Below are positions 27,761 through 37,113 of a stretch of 64,000 bases of DNA, in pieces (within the stretch, counting starts at the first letter, position 1; the number at the start of each line of letters is the position of its first letter). Below the pieces are notes generated by a model, which was not told the DNA's origin, did no database searches, and saw only the letters and a list, made by a program, of their open reading frames with translations. This DNA is from Marinomonas algarum (GTDB taxonomy: Bacteria; Pseudomonadota; Gammaproteobacteria; Pseudomonadales; Marinomonadaceae): the NCBI RefSeq assembly GCF_020532605.1, contig NZ_JAJATW010000004.1, forward strand, positions 124,001 to 188,000. Reading direction: 5' to 3'. A program made the position numbers and the translations under genes.

Positions 27761-28378
27761 TTACTGACGTTCTTTTTCAATAAGAAAATCAACGACTTTA
27801 TAAATATTGTTGTTACCCTTGGCTGTTTCTGCGCTAACTAGGTACTTACCGTTAACGATTAATCCTGGAACACCACGAGCACCGTAGGCACGAATTTTTG
27901 CATCGGCTTGACTTAAACGGCTGTTAACGGCGAATGAATTATACTGTTTACGAAATTCGCTTTCACTCACACCGTAATCAACAAAGAAATTGGCTAACGT
28001 ATCTTCAGAGTTTAAATTACGACGTTCTATATGAATAGCGTTAAAAAGAGGCGTGTGTACTTTATCTGCGATACCAAGAAGGTCTGCAACATGGAATGCT
28101 TTTGCATGGGCCAACCAATTACGCCCAAACACGGCAGGCAAATAATTAAAATCTACATCTTCAGGAAGGTTTTTTTTCCAAGCTTGAGTAATGGGTTCCA
28201 ACGTAAAACAGTGAGAACATCCATACCAGAAGATTTCTGTTACTTCGACTTTGCTCGGGTCGTTAGTGCGAACCGGTGTTTTGATGGTGGTGTAGCCATT
28301 GCCATCACTGTATGGCGCTGCATTGGCTGACAGTGACACAATCATTGATAATAGCAATGCTGAGAACAGCTTTGTCAT
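27761..28378 (-). CDS. dsbA: Periplasmic thiol:disulfide oxidoreductase DsbA
   Basis: Introduces disulfides into exported proteins and is reoxidised by DsbB (a dsbB lies at 38076). It has 205 residues: signal peptide 1-20 (SANA-AP), then a thioredoxin fold with an inserted helical domain. The active site is Cys54-Ser-His-Cys57 instead of the common CPHC, and the cis-proline loop is GVPGLIV. It is first of a two-gene minus-strand unit with the diguanylate cyclase. Confidence 0.94.
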   Translation of the reverse strand: MTKLFSALLLSMIVSLSANAAPYSDGNGYTTIKTPVRTNDPSKVEVTEIFWYGCSHCFTLEPITQAWKKNLPEDVDFNYLPAVFGRNWLAHAKAFHVADLLGIADKVHTPLFNAIHIERRNLNSEDTLANFFVDYGVSESEFRKQYNSFAVNSRLSQADAKIRAYGARGVPGLIVNGKYLVSAETAKGNNNIYKVVDFLIEKERQ

Positions 28379-28495
28379 GAAAGACTCCTAAATCCTAGTA
28401 ATCGTTAAAGATGATAGCGAAAAATGCTTCCATAATAATGCACAGAATCACCGCACAATACGATTCTAAACACGGCGCAAGGCGCTAGTTTTCCG

Positions 28496-28516
28496 GTAAG
28501 TTTACGTAAAACTTAC
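28496..28516. repeat. Perfect inverted repeat, possible operator
   Basis: Arms GTAAGTTT and AAACTTAC surround ACGTA. The 12-base left part GTAAGTTTACGT recurs at 37055-37066 upstream of yggX. It is 118 bases upstream of dsbA. No T-tract follows, which favours a protein-binding site over a terminator. Confidence 0.5.
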
Positions 28517-28597
28517 GTTTAGATGGGCAATTAATCAACCGCTAATTAAGAGAAAAGTGATTGCCTTTGGTTTACAGGGTATTTGTATACTCTTTAT

Positions 28598-28622
28598 ATA
28601 AGCTTACGTACTGGAAGCTTAT
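28598..28622. repeat. Perfect 8-bp inverted repeat upstream of engB
   Basis: Arms ATAAGCTT and AAGCTTAT around a 9-base loop, just downstream of a possible -10 (TATATA). It could be an operator or a hairpin at the start of the leader. Confidence 0.45.
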
Positions 28623-28819
28623 TAGACTCTTAAATAAGCAATAAATTTTCTGTAAAACAAAATAGGTTGATAAAAAGGCCTGATTGAGTTTGGCAGGATT
28701 TGCCTATCATGCCCTCACGAAGAGTTTAACATGGCATATTGGCGTATTTGCTGGCATCATATAGACACATAAAGACAACCCCAAATGTTAAATTCAACTC
28801 TACTGACGAATATCAACTT

Positions 28820-29464
28820 ATGACACCTTTTGACTCTATTTTCCAATCCGCTCATTTCATCAAGAGTGCTGAGAAGCTTTCTCAATGCCCATTAGACCAA
28901 GGTGTCGAAGTTGCTTTTGCTGGCCGCTCAAATGCAGGAAAGTCAACGGCACTGAACACGTTGACGAACCAGAAAAAACTGGCTCGTACCTCTAAAACAC
29001 CTGGTCGAACTCAGTTAATTAACTGTTTTGGTTTAAATGTAGAAGACCGTCGCTTGATCGACTTACCTGGTTACGGCTTTGCAAAAGTGCCGATTGAAAT
29101 GAAGAAAGTTTGGCAAGCGCACATGCAAGACTATCTTATGAACCGTCGTTCTTTGGCGGGAGTGGTGTTGGTTATGGATATTCGCCATCCATTAAAAGAA
29201 TTTGATGAAATGATGCTGGATTGGGCAAAAGCCAATCACATGAAGGTACACGTCTTGTTGACCAAATCAGACAAGCTAAAGCGCGGCCCAGCGCAGGCGT
29301 CTATGTTTAGTGTGCAGCGTGAACTAAAAGCGCAAGGTGTGGATGGTACGGTACAAACTTTCTCGGCGTTAAACGGTGACGGTGTTGATGCGTTACGTAC
29401 TAAGCTTTCTGAGTGGTTGGTACTGGAGAATCTAGAGGTTATTCCGGTTTCGCCTAACGCCTAA
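28820..29464 (+). CDS. engB: Ribosome biogenesis GTPase EngB/YihA
   Basis: Essential GTPase for 50S subunit assembly in many bacteria. From ATG 28820 it has 214 residues, the normal size. G1 is [10 protein letters not shown]2 lies in [10 protein letters not shown]3 DLPGYGFA, G4 TKSD, and G5 FSAL. The frame extends 27 residues upstream, but [13 protein letters not shown] is the family start. Ribosome-site match is poor. It is divergent from dsbA and followed by a bidirectional hairpin. Confidence 0.93.
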   Translation: MTPFDSIFQSAHFIKSAEKLSQCPLDQGVEVAFAGRSNAGKSTALNTLTNQKKLARTSKTPGRTQLINCFGLNVEDRRLIDLPGYGFAKVPIEMKKVWQAHMQDYLMNRRSLAGVVLVMDIRHPLKEFDEMMLDWAKANHMKVHVLLTKSDKLKRGPAQASMFSVQRELKAQGVDGTVQTFSALNGDGVDALRTKLSEWLVLENLEVIPVSPNA

Positions 29465-29483
29465 CGCTATGCCAGTAACATAC

Positions 29484-29518
29484 AAGGCCTCTGCTTCTTT
29501 ATGAAACAGGGGCCTTTT
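29484..29518. terminator. Bidirectional terminator between engB and gshA
   Basis: Stem AAGGCCTCTG/CAGGGGCCTT (one G-U) followed by T4 on the plus strand and A/T-rich on the other side; it serves two converging genes. Confidence 0.75.
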
Positions 29519-29536
29519 ACGTTATGAATGGCGCAT

Positions 29537-31129
29537 TTATTGGGGTGTTAAATACGCCTTTAAAAAGGTGTCGAAGTCTACTTCATCTGCCGCTTCAACG
29601 GCCTTTTGATCTTGCAATGAGCGTTCTGCTTTTTCTATAAAAGCCTGTGTTAACGACTCAGGTAATGGGCATTGCATCCAAGCAGCTTGTTGCTCTTTTG
29701 ATAACGCGAGCATGGCATTTTGATAGCCATTTCGCGCCTTAGTGCGAGCAAGTAGTTTTGCCGATGGGAGCTGATCTTCATTAATAAGCTTGTTCTTCTG
29801 CTCTTCAACTGCCGCGGCATAGGCCGGATTTTGTGTATTTGAGGATAAAAACGCCGCCACAATAGCCAACTCCTGTAAGAGCGTATTGGCTTTATCGCGT
29901 AATTTTATTGGACCCTGACCAAAGTCGAAGTCCATGTCTAAATCACGGCCATGGGAGGCAATTTCTTGCTGCATTTTACGCAATAGACTGCATTCGTCAG
30001 CGCCGAGTTGTTCGTCGCCGCGCAACATACAGTAAAGTAAGAAGACATCAATAAAGTACAGTGTGGATGACTTCATACCAATTGAAGAGTCAGGATCAAG
30101 GTCCATGATGCGTACTTCAATGTATTCCACGCCGCGAGCATGCAAAGCGGCACTGGGATGCTCGCCAGATTGTGTAACGCGTTTTGGGCGAATATCGCTG
30201 TAATATTCGTTCTCAATTTGTAATAAGTTACCGTTTAACTGGCGATACTGGCCATCTACTTTGACGCCCATTTCTTGGTAGCGCGGGTACGGCGTCTGCA
30301 GTGCTTTTTTGATGGTGCTTATGTAAGTTTCGACCTCGTTATAGCAGACATACAGGTCAGCCTGAGCTTTGTTTTGGTAACCTAGATCACTCATTCGTAA
30401 TGAAGTGGCTTTGGGCCCAAACCAGGTATTGTCTTCTAATGTGTCTAGGCTGGCGGGTTTTTTAGGTAAAAAACTGTCATCGATCGCGGGTGAGGCACCA
30501 AATAACAAAGACAGTACCCAAGAATTGCGACGGAAATTACGAATCAGGGCGAAGTAGCTGTCAGATTGAAATGTTTGCTTTTCAGCGGCAGATAGGGTTT
30601 TTTTACCCTTATATGTTTCCAAAAATGCCCAGAAGTCGGCATCAAAAGAAAAGTTATAATGCATACCCGCAATACATTGCATGATACGACCGTAACGATT
30701 TGATAAGCCTTCACGGTAAACGCGCTTCAGTTTACCCGTGTTAGATTCACCGTAGTACGCAATAGGAACATCGCTGTTGTTTTCTAGGTGACAAGGCATA
30801 CTGGCGGGCCACAGGCATTCATCTAACTTGAATAACTCATGGTTCACTAAGTTGTGAATATCATCTAACTCTTTAATAACACCCTCAACACTAGGGTGTA
30901 CCTGAGTAATAAACTCCATCAACGCTTCTGAATAATCGGTGGTAATAGACGAATGAGTCAGTGCAGACCCTAGCGACTTAGGGTGTGGCTGATGGGAAAT
31001 GCGGCCATCAGTACGGCCAACACGAAGTGCTTCTCGCTCCACACCACGATGAAACGTTAACGCATCGGTAGACGCGGCTTGTTGGCAGTGGTTTGCCAGT
31101 GCTTGTAAAGCATCGGATAAAGTGGTCAA
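29537..31129 (-). CDS. gshA: Glutamate-cysteine ligase, proteobacterial type
   Basis: First enzyme of glutathione synthesis: joins glutamate and cysteine with ATP. It has 530 residues, close to the E. coli enzyme, and clear family blocks: HRGVEREALRVGRTDGRIS, TTDYSEALMEFITQ, CIAGMHYNFSF and EVRIMDLDPDSSIGM. It is a single gene on the minus strand. The adjoining upstream gap (31130-31302) holds only a weak terminator for hisF. Confidence 0.96.
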   Translation of the reverse strand: MTTLSDALQALANHCQQAASTDALTFHRGVEREALRVGRTDGRISHQPHPKSLGSALTHSSITTDYSEALMEFITQVHPSVEGVIKELDDIHNLVNHELFKLDECLWPASMPCHLENNSDVPIAYYGESNTGKLKRVYREGLSNRYGRIMQCIAGMHYNFSFDADFWAFLETYKGKKTLSAAEKQTFQSDSYFALIRNFRRNSWVLSLLFGASPAIDDSFLPKKPASLDTLEDNTWFGPKATSLRMSDLGYQNKAQADLYVCYNEVETYISTIKKALQTPYPRYQEMGVKVDGQYRQLNGNLLQIENEYYSDIRPKRVTQSGEHPSAALHARGVEYIEVRIMDLDPDSSIGMKSSTLYFIDVFLLYCMLRGDEQLGADECSLLRKMQQEIASHGRDLDMDFDFGQGPIKLRDKANTLLQELAIVAAFLSSNTQNPAYAAAVEEQKNKLINEDQLPSAKLLARTKARNGYQNAMLALSKEQQAAWMQCPLPESLTQAFIEKAERSLQDQKAVEAADEVDFDTFLKAYLTPQ

Positions 31130-31242
31130 GAAGTTTTCCTTCTAGTAAGTGGGCAGGGTTAAGTAAAATATATCGCGCGAATTGTACTCGGCACAACTTG
31201 ATAACAGCAAGCAAGCGATGTCGCGTGCACAAAATATGCAGA

Positions 31243-31274
31243 CTTATCGGCCAGTACTCACGTAGACCGATAAG
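31243..31274 (-). terminator. Hairpin downstream of hisF
   Basis: A perfect 8-bp inverted repeat, CTTATCGG/CCGATAAG, with a 16-base loop, about 30 bases past the hisF stop on the minus strand. The following T content is modest, so termination strength is uncertain. Confidence 0.4.
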
Positions 31275-31302
31275 AGAGCAATAACTGTCTGTATGCCTGT
31301 TT

Positions 31303-32076
31303 TTACAGACGCATTTCTATACCCGCGTCAGTCATGCGCTGTTTTGCTTCGGCAATACTGTGTTCACCAAAGTGAAAAATGCTGGCCGCTAATACCGCAT
31401 CTGCCTTACCTTCAATGACGCCGTCAACAAGATGGTCGAGGTTACCGACACCGCCCGAGGCAATGACCGGCACATGGACCGCTTCACTGATGGCGCGCGT
31501 GACGCCAAGGTCAAAGCCATTTTTCGTGCCATCACGGTCCATGCTGGTGAGCAGGATTTCACCGGCGCCGTATGCCACCATTTTCTTTGCCCATTCGACA
31601 GCGTCTAGCCCTGTTGGCTTACGACCACCATGGGTGAAAATTTCCCATTTATCAGGCTCGCCTTCAGCGCTGACTTTTTTCGCATCAATAGCAACAACGA
31701 TGCATTGTGAGCCAAAGCGTTGTGCCGCTTCACGAACAAATTCAGGATTAAACACCGCCGCTGTGTTGATGCCCACCTTGTCGGCACCTGCATTGAGCAT
31801 GCGACGAATGTCTTCACAAGTACGAATGCCGCCACCGACTGTTAAAGGGATGAATACTTGACTGGCAATGGCTTCAACCATATGAACCGTTGTTTCACGG
31901 TCATCAGAGCTGGCGGTGATGTCTAAAAAAGTAATCTCATCGGCGCCTTGTTCGTCGTAGCGTTTTGCGACTTCAACGGGGTCGCCGGCATCACGAATGT
32001 CTAAAAACTGCACGCCTTTGACGACTCGACCATTGTCCACATCAAGACAAGGAATAATACGTTTTGCTAAGCCCAT
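31303..32076 (-). CDS. hisF: Imidazole glycerol phosphate synthase cyclase subunit HisF
   Basis: TIM-barrel subunit that uses ammonia from HisH to convert PRFAR into imidazole glycerol phosphate and AICAR. It has 257 residues. Asp12 ([15 protein letters not shown]) and the Asp of VVAIDAKK are the catalytic acids. Phosphate-binding loops GGGIRT and ASGGVGN are present. It starts 22 bases after hisH with no hisA between them. Confidence 0.97.
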   Translation of the reverse strand: MGLAKRIIPCLDVDNGRVVKGVQFLDIRDAGDPVEVAKRYDEQGADEITFLDITASSDDRETTVHMVEAIASQVFIPLTVGGGIRTCEDIRRMLNAGADKVGINTAAVFNPEFVREAAQRFGSQCIVVAIDAKKVSAEGEPDKWEIFTHGGRKPTGLDAVEWAKKMVAYGAGEILLTSMDRDGTKNGFDLGVTRAISEAVHVPVIASGGVGNLDHLVDGVIEGKADAVLAASIFHFGEHSIAEAKQRMTDAGIEMRL

Positions 32077-32098
32077 TATATGGCTCCTGATCTAGTGG

Positions 32099-32776
32099 TT
32101 ATGGCTTGCCATTCCAGTGAATGAAATTCTTGTATAACTGCAGACCATCTTTATGGCTTTTTTCTGGATGAAACTGCACCGCAAAGACGTTGTCGCGGGC
32201 CAGTGCCACACAAAATTCTAGGCCATAGTCACAGGTGCCGGCGACTTCGGCTTTGTTTTCCGGCACCACATAAAAGCTGTGGACAAAATAGAAGCGCGCA
32301 TTGTCTGGAATGCCTGCCCATAAAGGATGGTTAAGAGTGTGTTTGACTTGGTTCCAGCCCATGTGTGGCACTTTTAATTTACTGCCGTCATGGTCTCTAT
32401 GGTTATCACCAAAGAAAAGAGCGTTCCCAGCGAAATGATTCAAGCAGTCAACACCGCCATTTTCTTCGCTGTGTGACATCAATGATTGAATACCGACGCA
32501 AATTGCTAAAAACGGTTTCTCTTTCATGGCTTTACGAATGCTGGGCACCAAACCGGTGTTGTGCATTTCGCCAATGCAATCACGAATGGCCCCAACACCA
32601 GGCAATAAAACACGGTCTGCAGCATCAATCACAGCAGGGTCACTGGTCACGATCACTTTGGTGTATTCATCAGCAACGTGTTCAAGGGCTTTGGCCACTG
32701 AATGTAAATTCCCCATGCCGTAGTCAATAACGGCAACGGTTGACTGGTTTGTGTCAGATTCTGTGAGATTGGTCAT
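32099..32776 (-). CDS. hisH: Imidazole glycerol phosphate synthase glutaminase subunit HisH
   Basis: Glutamine amidotransferase that feeds ammonia to HisF. It has 225 residues. The catalytic triad is visible: the Cys of LAICVGIQ, and His and Glu of QFHPEKSHKDG. It begins VAVIDYGMGNLHSVAKAL after a short N-terminal extension of about 13 residues. Located between hisB (12 bases upstream) and hisF. Confidence 0.96.
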   Translation of the reverse strand: MTNLTESDTNQSTVAVIDYGMGNLHSVAKALEHVADEYTKVIVTSDPAVIDAADRVLLPGVGAIRDCIGEMHNTGLVPSIRKAMKEKPFLAICVGIQSLMSHSEENGGVDCLNHFAGNALFFGDNHRDHDGSKLKVPHMGWNQVKHTLNHPLWAGIPDNARFYFVHSFYVVPENKAEVAGTCDYGLEFCVALARDNVFAVQFHPEKSHKDGLQLYKNFIHWNGKP

Positions 32777-32788
32777 AATTAGCGAGTC

Positions 32789-33382
32789 CTACAAGCAACC
32801 CTTCGTGGAAGGCATTTGCCCTACCATGCGTTCATCCACTTCTAATGCCATGCGTAAAGCGCGACCAAAGGCTTTAAATACAGTTTCAGCTTGGTGGTGC
32901 GTGTTTTTACCACGAAGATTGTCTAGGTGCAGCGTGACTTTTGCGTGGTTAATAAAGCCATGGAAAAATTCAGAGAATAAGTCCACATCAAAACCACCCA
33001 CAGAGCCACGAGTGAAGGGCACGTGCATTTGTAAACCTGGACGACCAGAGAAATCAATCACCACACGAGACAAGGCTTCATCTAAGGGGACATAGGCATG
33101 ACCGTAACGCTTGATGCCCTTTTTGTCGCCCACTGCAATTTCAAAGGCTTGGCCAAGTGTAATGCCTAAGTCTTCAACCGTGTGGTGAGCATCAATGTGA
33201 AGGTCGCCGACCGCGTGAATGTCGAGGTCAATCAAACCATGGCGCGATACCTGCTCCAACATGTGATCAAGAAAAGGTACACCTGTAACGCAGTTGAATT
33301 GACCGGTACCGTCTAGATTAATCGACACCTTGATCTGAGTTTCAAGCGTATTACGCTCGACACTGGCAATGCGATCTGACAT
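32789..33382 (-). CDS. hisB: Imidazoleglycerol-phosphate dehydratase
   Basis: Dehydrates imidazole glycerol phosphate to imidazole acetol phosphate. It has 197 residues from ATG 33382 ([15 protein letters not shown]), preceded by GGAG, and is the monofunctional form without the N-terminal histidinol phosphatase of enteric HisB. Metal-binding motifs HHTVEDLG and its later repeat ([15 protein letters not shown]) are intact. First gene of hisB-hisH-hisF. Confidence 0.96.
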   Translation of the reverse strand: MSDRIASVERNTLETQIKVSINLDGTGQFNCVTGVPFLDHMLEQVSRHGLIDLDIHAVGDLHIDAHHTVEDLGITLGQAFEIAVGDKKGIKRYGHAYVPLDEALSRVVIDFSGRPGLQMHVPFTRGSVGGFDVDLFSEFFHGFINHAKVTLHLDNLRGKNTHHQAETVFKAFGRALRMALEVDERMVGQMPSTKGCL

Positions 33383-33584
33383 TGGTTGAGTTCTCCACAA
33401 TGAATAGGGCGAGTCGTTCGCCACGTATTATTTAAAATAAGGCCTCTATTATAGAACGAGGGCTTCTTTGCATCCATGCTTTGGTAAGGTGTTTTTTGAT
33501 GAGTTCTCTCTATGGCATCGATAAAGGCCAAACTTGAGTGCTATGATAGATTGACAAGTTACTTATATTTTTGGGGTATATGGC

Positions 33585-35837
33585 ATGGTATGGATAAAGC
33601 GTTTATTACTGATTATTGCAGGCGTCATTGCCTTGCTGGCGATGGCATTAGCGTACGTCATGGTGTTTGTAGACCCTAATGATTTCAAAGACGAACTAAA
33701 GACGATCGCGGCTGAAAAAGCGGATGTTACGTTACGCTTGGACGGTGATATCAGTTGGTCCTTTTTCCCTTGGTTAGGGTTAGAGCTTGAAGATATTGGC
33801 GTGGCGCTGGGGGCAGACGATGAGATTGTTCAATTTGATCGTGCAGAATTTGGCTTGGCGATTTTGCCGTTACTTGAGCAAAAAATACAGGTGGATAACG
33901 TCACCCTTGTTAACTTAAAGGCGAACCTGCAAAAAGATGCACAAGGCCGTGGTAACTGGGAAATGACCTCATCAAGCTCATCGGTGACAACCGAAGATGC
34001 GACAAGCACGACAGCGTCTTCAGCCTCCAGCCGTGAAAACCTCACATCAGAAGAGGCACCTTCTGCACTCAGCTTGCCTGACTTACAACTAGATACCTTA
34101 ATCATCGAAAATGCACAGGTCAGTTACCGCGATGAGCAAGCGGATCAGCTTATCAATGCCACGCTGAACGTGACGTTAAGCGATGTGCAGTGGGATACTG
34201 CATGGCCTATGGTGATGGATATTGTTGTAACGCAAAGTGATCTACAAAAATCGTCTGTACTGACTGCCAAAGCGAGCTTAAATGCGAACCTTGCGGTGTT
34301 TCCCTCTCGTGAGGCCTTATCACTGGATTCTTTGGTGTTAAATGGTGAGGTTATGGGGGACGCACTGCCCGCTAGCCCGATCAACGCCAAATTCAGTGCA
34401 ATGACGGTCGATGTAGACCTACCACAAGAAAATTTACTGGTCGATGGGCTGACTTTGAGCTCTCTAGGAGTCAACTTAGATGCCAAGCTTCAAGCTTATC
34501 AGATACTTAGTGCGCCACAGTTTTCAGCAGTTATGTCGATAGGTGAATTTAATCCAAGATACCTGCTGACTCGATTGAATATGGCCTTGCCTGATATGGC
34601 CGATGAAAGCGCCTTAACAAAAGCACGTGCGAACCTTACCTTTGAGGGGGATTTAAACACCATCACGGCTCAGCCAATTTCGCTCTTTATGGACGATACC
34701 AGTATCGAAGCAAATGCGGTGCTGGATTTGTCGCCATTACGTTGGGACGTCAGTGTGGCAGGGAAAAACCTTGACCTAGATCGTTACTTGCCAGCGCCTG
34801 TGGAAGAAAACGAAAACGCGTCAAAAGAAGCGGTAACCTCAGCTCAAATAGAGGCAAAAGTGGAAGAGCAAGCGCCGAGTGATCTCTTGCCTATTGACAC
34901 CCTTCGTGATCTCAATGGCCACGTAGGTGTTGTGTTTGAAGACCTGACAGTGAAAAAACTGAAAATTGATAAAATTGAGCTGGATTCAACGCAGTTCCAA
35001 GGTTTAGTGGAAGTGTCGCCGTTACGGGCTTCTTTATACAAGGGCACCGTCTCTTCTCAAGCCAGCCTCGATGTTCGAGGTAAAACGCCAGTGTTGTCTC
35101 TTGTTCCCAATATCGACAACGTGCAAATTCAACCTTTGTTAGTGGATTTTATGGAGCTGGATAAAATTGCTGGGGCAACCTATCTCAATGGCGAACTGAA
35201 TGCCACCGGCAACCGTATTGATGATCTGATGTCCTCTTTACAAGGTGATTTGTTGGTTGAGGTTCGTAACGGTGCGCTAGTGGGCGTTAATGTGACCAAA
35301 ACCGTGTGTCAGGGCATTGCATCGGTACGTAATGAAAGCATTGATGAGAGTGCATTTGGCCCTGATACGCCTTTTGAAAGTCTGCGTTTTCCTGCCTACA
35401 TTGTAGACGGTAAAATATCGACACCCGGTTTGGATATCCGCTCTGCTGGGGTGCAAATCACTGGTGATGGGGTAATTTCTTTGCCGGATTCTTCGCTGAA
35501 CTACCAAGCAAACGTCGGTATCTCGGGGAGTGAGATGGACAATGCTTGTCGCGTAAATGAAAAATACGCCAGTCTTGCTTTTCCTATCGTATGTAAAGGG
35601 CAATTCAGCGATGACCCTGCTGGCTTGTGTGGCCCTGATTTAAAAGGCTTTGGTAAGCTGTTTGCTGATCTTGCGAAAGAGGAGCTAAAAGTAAAAGCCG
35701 AAGCGGAAAAAGCTCGAGCCAAAGCGAAACTAGAGGAAAAGCGTGTCGCTGAAGAAGCACGATTGAAGGAAAAATTTGAGGCAGAAAAAGAAAGAGCCAA
35801 AGAGAAGCTGAAAGAAAAACTTAAAGGCTTATTCTAG
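33585..35837 (+). CDS. asmA: AsmA family protein
   Basis: Large inner-membrane-anchored protein of 750 residues. One N-terminal membrane helix (about 5-28) precedes the AsmA domain (WSFFPWLGLELEDIGVALG) and a long periplasmic beta-rich region. The C-terminal AsmA block contains KTVCQGIASVRNES and YQANVGISG. AsmA-type proteins are bridge-like, linked to phospholipid transport and outer-membrane assembly. Residues about 690-750 are an unusual Lys/Glu/Ala helix with repeated EKARAK-like units, probably a long single helix or coiled coil. A Ser/Thr-rich low-complexity linker lies near 125-155. Confidence 0.88.
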   Translation: MVWIKRLLLIIAGVIALLAMALAYVMVFVDPNDFKDELKTIAAEKADVTLRLDGDISWSFFPWLGLELEDIGVALGADDEIVQFDRAEFGLAILPLLEQKIQVDNVTLVNLKANLQKDAQGRGNWEMTSSSSSVTTEDATSTTASSASSRENLTSEEAPSALSLPDLQLDTLIIENAQVSYRDEQADQLINATLNVTLSDVQWDTAWPMVMDIVVTQSDLQKSSVLTAKASLNANLAVFPSREALSLDSLVLNGEVMGDALPASPINAKFSAMTVDVDLPQENLLVDGLTLSSLGVNLDAKLQAYQILSAPQFSAVMSIGEFNPRYLLTRLNMALPDMADESALTKARANLTFEGDLNTITAQPISLFMDDTSIEANAVLDLSPLRWDVSVAGKNLDLDRYLPAPVEENENASKEAVTSAQIEAKVEEQAPSDLLPIDTLRDLNGHVGVVFEDLTVKKLKIDKIELDSTQFQGLVEVSPLRASLYKGTVSSQASLDVRGKTPVLSLVPNIDNVQIQPLLVDFMELDKIAGATYLNGELNATGNRIDDLMSSLQGDLLVEVRNGALVGVNVTKTVCQGIASVRNESIDESAFGPDTPFESLRFPAYIVDGKISTPGLDIRSAGVQITGDGVISLPDSSLNYQANVGISGSEMDNACRVNEKYASLAFPIVCKGQFSDDPAGLCGPDLKGFGKLFADLAKEELKVKAEAEKARAKAKLEEKRVAEEARLKEKFEAEKERAKEKLKEKLKGLF

Positions 35838-35906
35838 GCGTTCCCTTTATGGACGGCTTCATTACAGCGTCTAAACGTAAACAGAGCAAGGTAAATACGA
35901 GAAAAA

Positions 35907-37001
35907 ATGACACCAGTTGAGAATTTTGCGCCCCGTGTGTTGGCGTGGTTTGACGAGCACGGGCGTAAAAGTCTGCCGTGGCAAGAAAATAAAACCCCTT
36001 ATCGAGTATGGATTTCTGAAATCATGCTCCAACAAACTCAGGTGGCAACGGTCATTCCTTATTATCATAAGTTTATGGCATCGTTTCCAACCGTTGCCGC
36101 CTTGGCTGAGGCGGATCAGGAGTCGGTGTTGGCGCACTGGAGTGGGTTGGGGTATTACGCTCGTGCTCGCAATATGCACAAGGCGGCCAAAAAACTGGTG
36201 GACGAACTGGACAGTGAATTTCCCCAAAGTGTGGAAGGGGTGTGTGAGTTGCCTGGTATAGGGCGATCTACTGCAGCGGCTATTTTGTCTATTTCACGTG
36301 GTGTTCAGGCAGCCATTTTAGATGGCAATGTAAAGCGTGTGTTAGCGCGTTTTCATGCTGTGCCTACGTGGCCTGGCGAGAAGAAAACTGAAAACGCGAT
36401 GTGGACACTTGCGGAGCATTATATGCCAAGCGAACGTTGCGGGGATTATACTCAAGCAATGATGGATCTTGGTGCGACACTTTGTACTCGCTCAAGGCCA
36501 CAATGTCTATTATGCCCCTTGCAAATGGATTGCCAAGCACGACGGACGCAAGACCCAACACAGTTCCCTATTCGCAAACCGAAAAAAGCTGCGAAGCCAG
36601 AAAAAAGTTTGCAACTTTTGGTCATTACGAATCCAAATGGGCAGATTTTGTTAGAAAAACGTCCGCAAACCGGTATTTGGGGAGGGCTTTGGAGTTTACC
36701 GGAAGTCGCCAGTGATGAGTCTGTTATTTTGCATGTAGAGCAACGTTTTGCCGCACAAGTTGCTGCTGTCACGCCCTTGCCCTCTTTTCGTCATACTTTT
36801 AGTCACTATTATTTAGATATATCGCCCAGCGTATTGCAAATTAGCACAATGAACACAGTGGCTGAAAATAACAAATATCAATGGTTTCGAGCTGAAGAGG
36901 CCATGGCACAAGGTCTACCCGCACCTGTTAGAGCCATTTTAACGCAAGGTCAGCTGTTGGACGATTCCGCTTCAGCGCCTTTTGATAAAGCACTGTCATA
37001 G
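35907..37001 (+). CDS. mutY: A/G-specific adenine DNA glycosylase
   Basis: Removes adenine mispaired with 8-oxoguanine. It has 364 residues: catalytic Glu in SEIMLQQTQV, helix-hairpin-helix VCELPGIGRSTAAAIL, catalytic Asp in AILDGNVKRVL, a 4Fe-4S cluster of C-x6-C-x2-C-x5-C (CTRSRPQCLLCPLQMDC), and a C-terminal Nudix-like domain for 8-oxoG recognition (about 230-350). It lies upstream of yggX, as in enterics. Confidence 0.97.
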   Translation: MTPVENFAPRVLAWFDEHGRKSLPWQENKTPYRVWISEIMLQQTQVATVIPYYHKFMASFPTVAALAEADQESVLAHWSGLGYYARARNMHKAAKKLVDELDSEFPQSVEGVCELPGIGRSTAAAILSISRGVQAAILDGNVKRVLARFHAVPTWPGEKKTENAMWTLAEHYMPSERCGDYTQAMMDLGATLCTRSRPQCLLCPLQMDCQARRTQDPTQFPIRKPKKAAKPEKSLQLLVITNPNGQILLEKRPQTGIWGGLWSLPEVASDESVILHVEQRFAAQVAAVTPLPSFRHTFSHYYLDISPSVLQISTMNTVAENNKYQWFRAEEAMAQGLPAPVRAILTQGQLLDDSASAPFDKALS

Positions 37002-37054
37002 GTGTGCTTTGCTAGGGCGTCTTGATTTTTGCAGGATCAGCGCCATTGTTTAAG

Positions 37055-37066
37055 GTAAGTTTACGT
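37055..37066 (+). promoter_or_regulatory. Second copy of the GTAAGTTTACGT element
   Basis: Identical to the left 12 bases of the dyad at 28496. Here the right arm is degenerate (TTATTTT). It lies in the mutY-yggX gap close to the yggX start. A shared regulator of dsbA and yggX is possible but unproven. Confidence 0.3.
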
Positions 37067-37113
37067 TTTATTTTTAATGTTTATTTTTATTCTATTAGCA
37101 GCGAGTGATCTTT

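Larger units (their letters stand above)
28379..28819. other. Long intergenic region between divergent dsbA and engB
   Basis: No credible gene lies in these 441 bases; a TTG at 28739 extends the engB frame but lacks family similarity. The region is AT-rich and holds two perfect inverted repeats listed separately (28496-28516 and 28598-28622). A possible sigma-70 promoter for engB is TTTACA at about 28571 with TATATA 18 bases later. I see no hairpin with a T-tract that would end a small RNA. Confidence 0.5.

Noticed and set aside
28379-28819. Spot 42/ErsA-type small RNA next to engB
   Set aside because: The region shows neither recognisable Spot 42 sequence nor a hairpin with a T-tract; only operator-like dyads remain.
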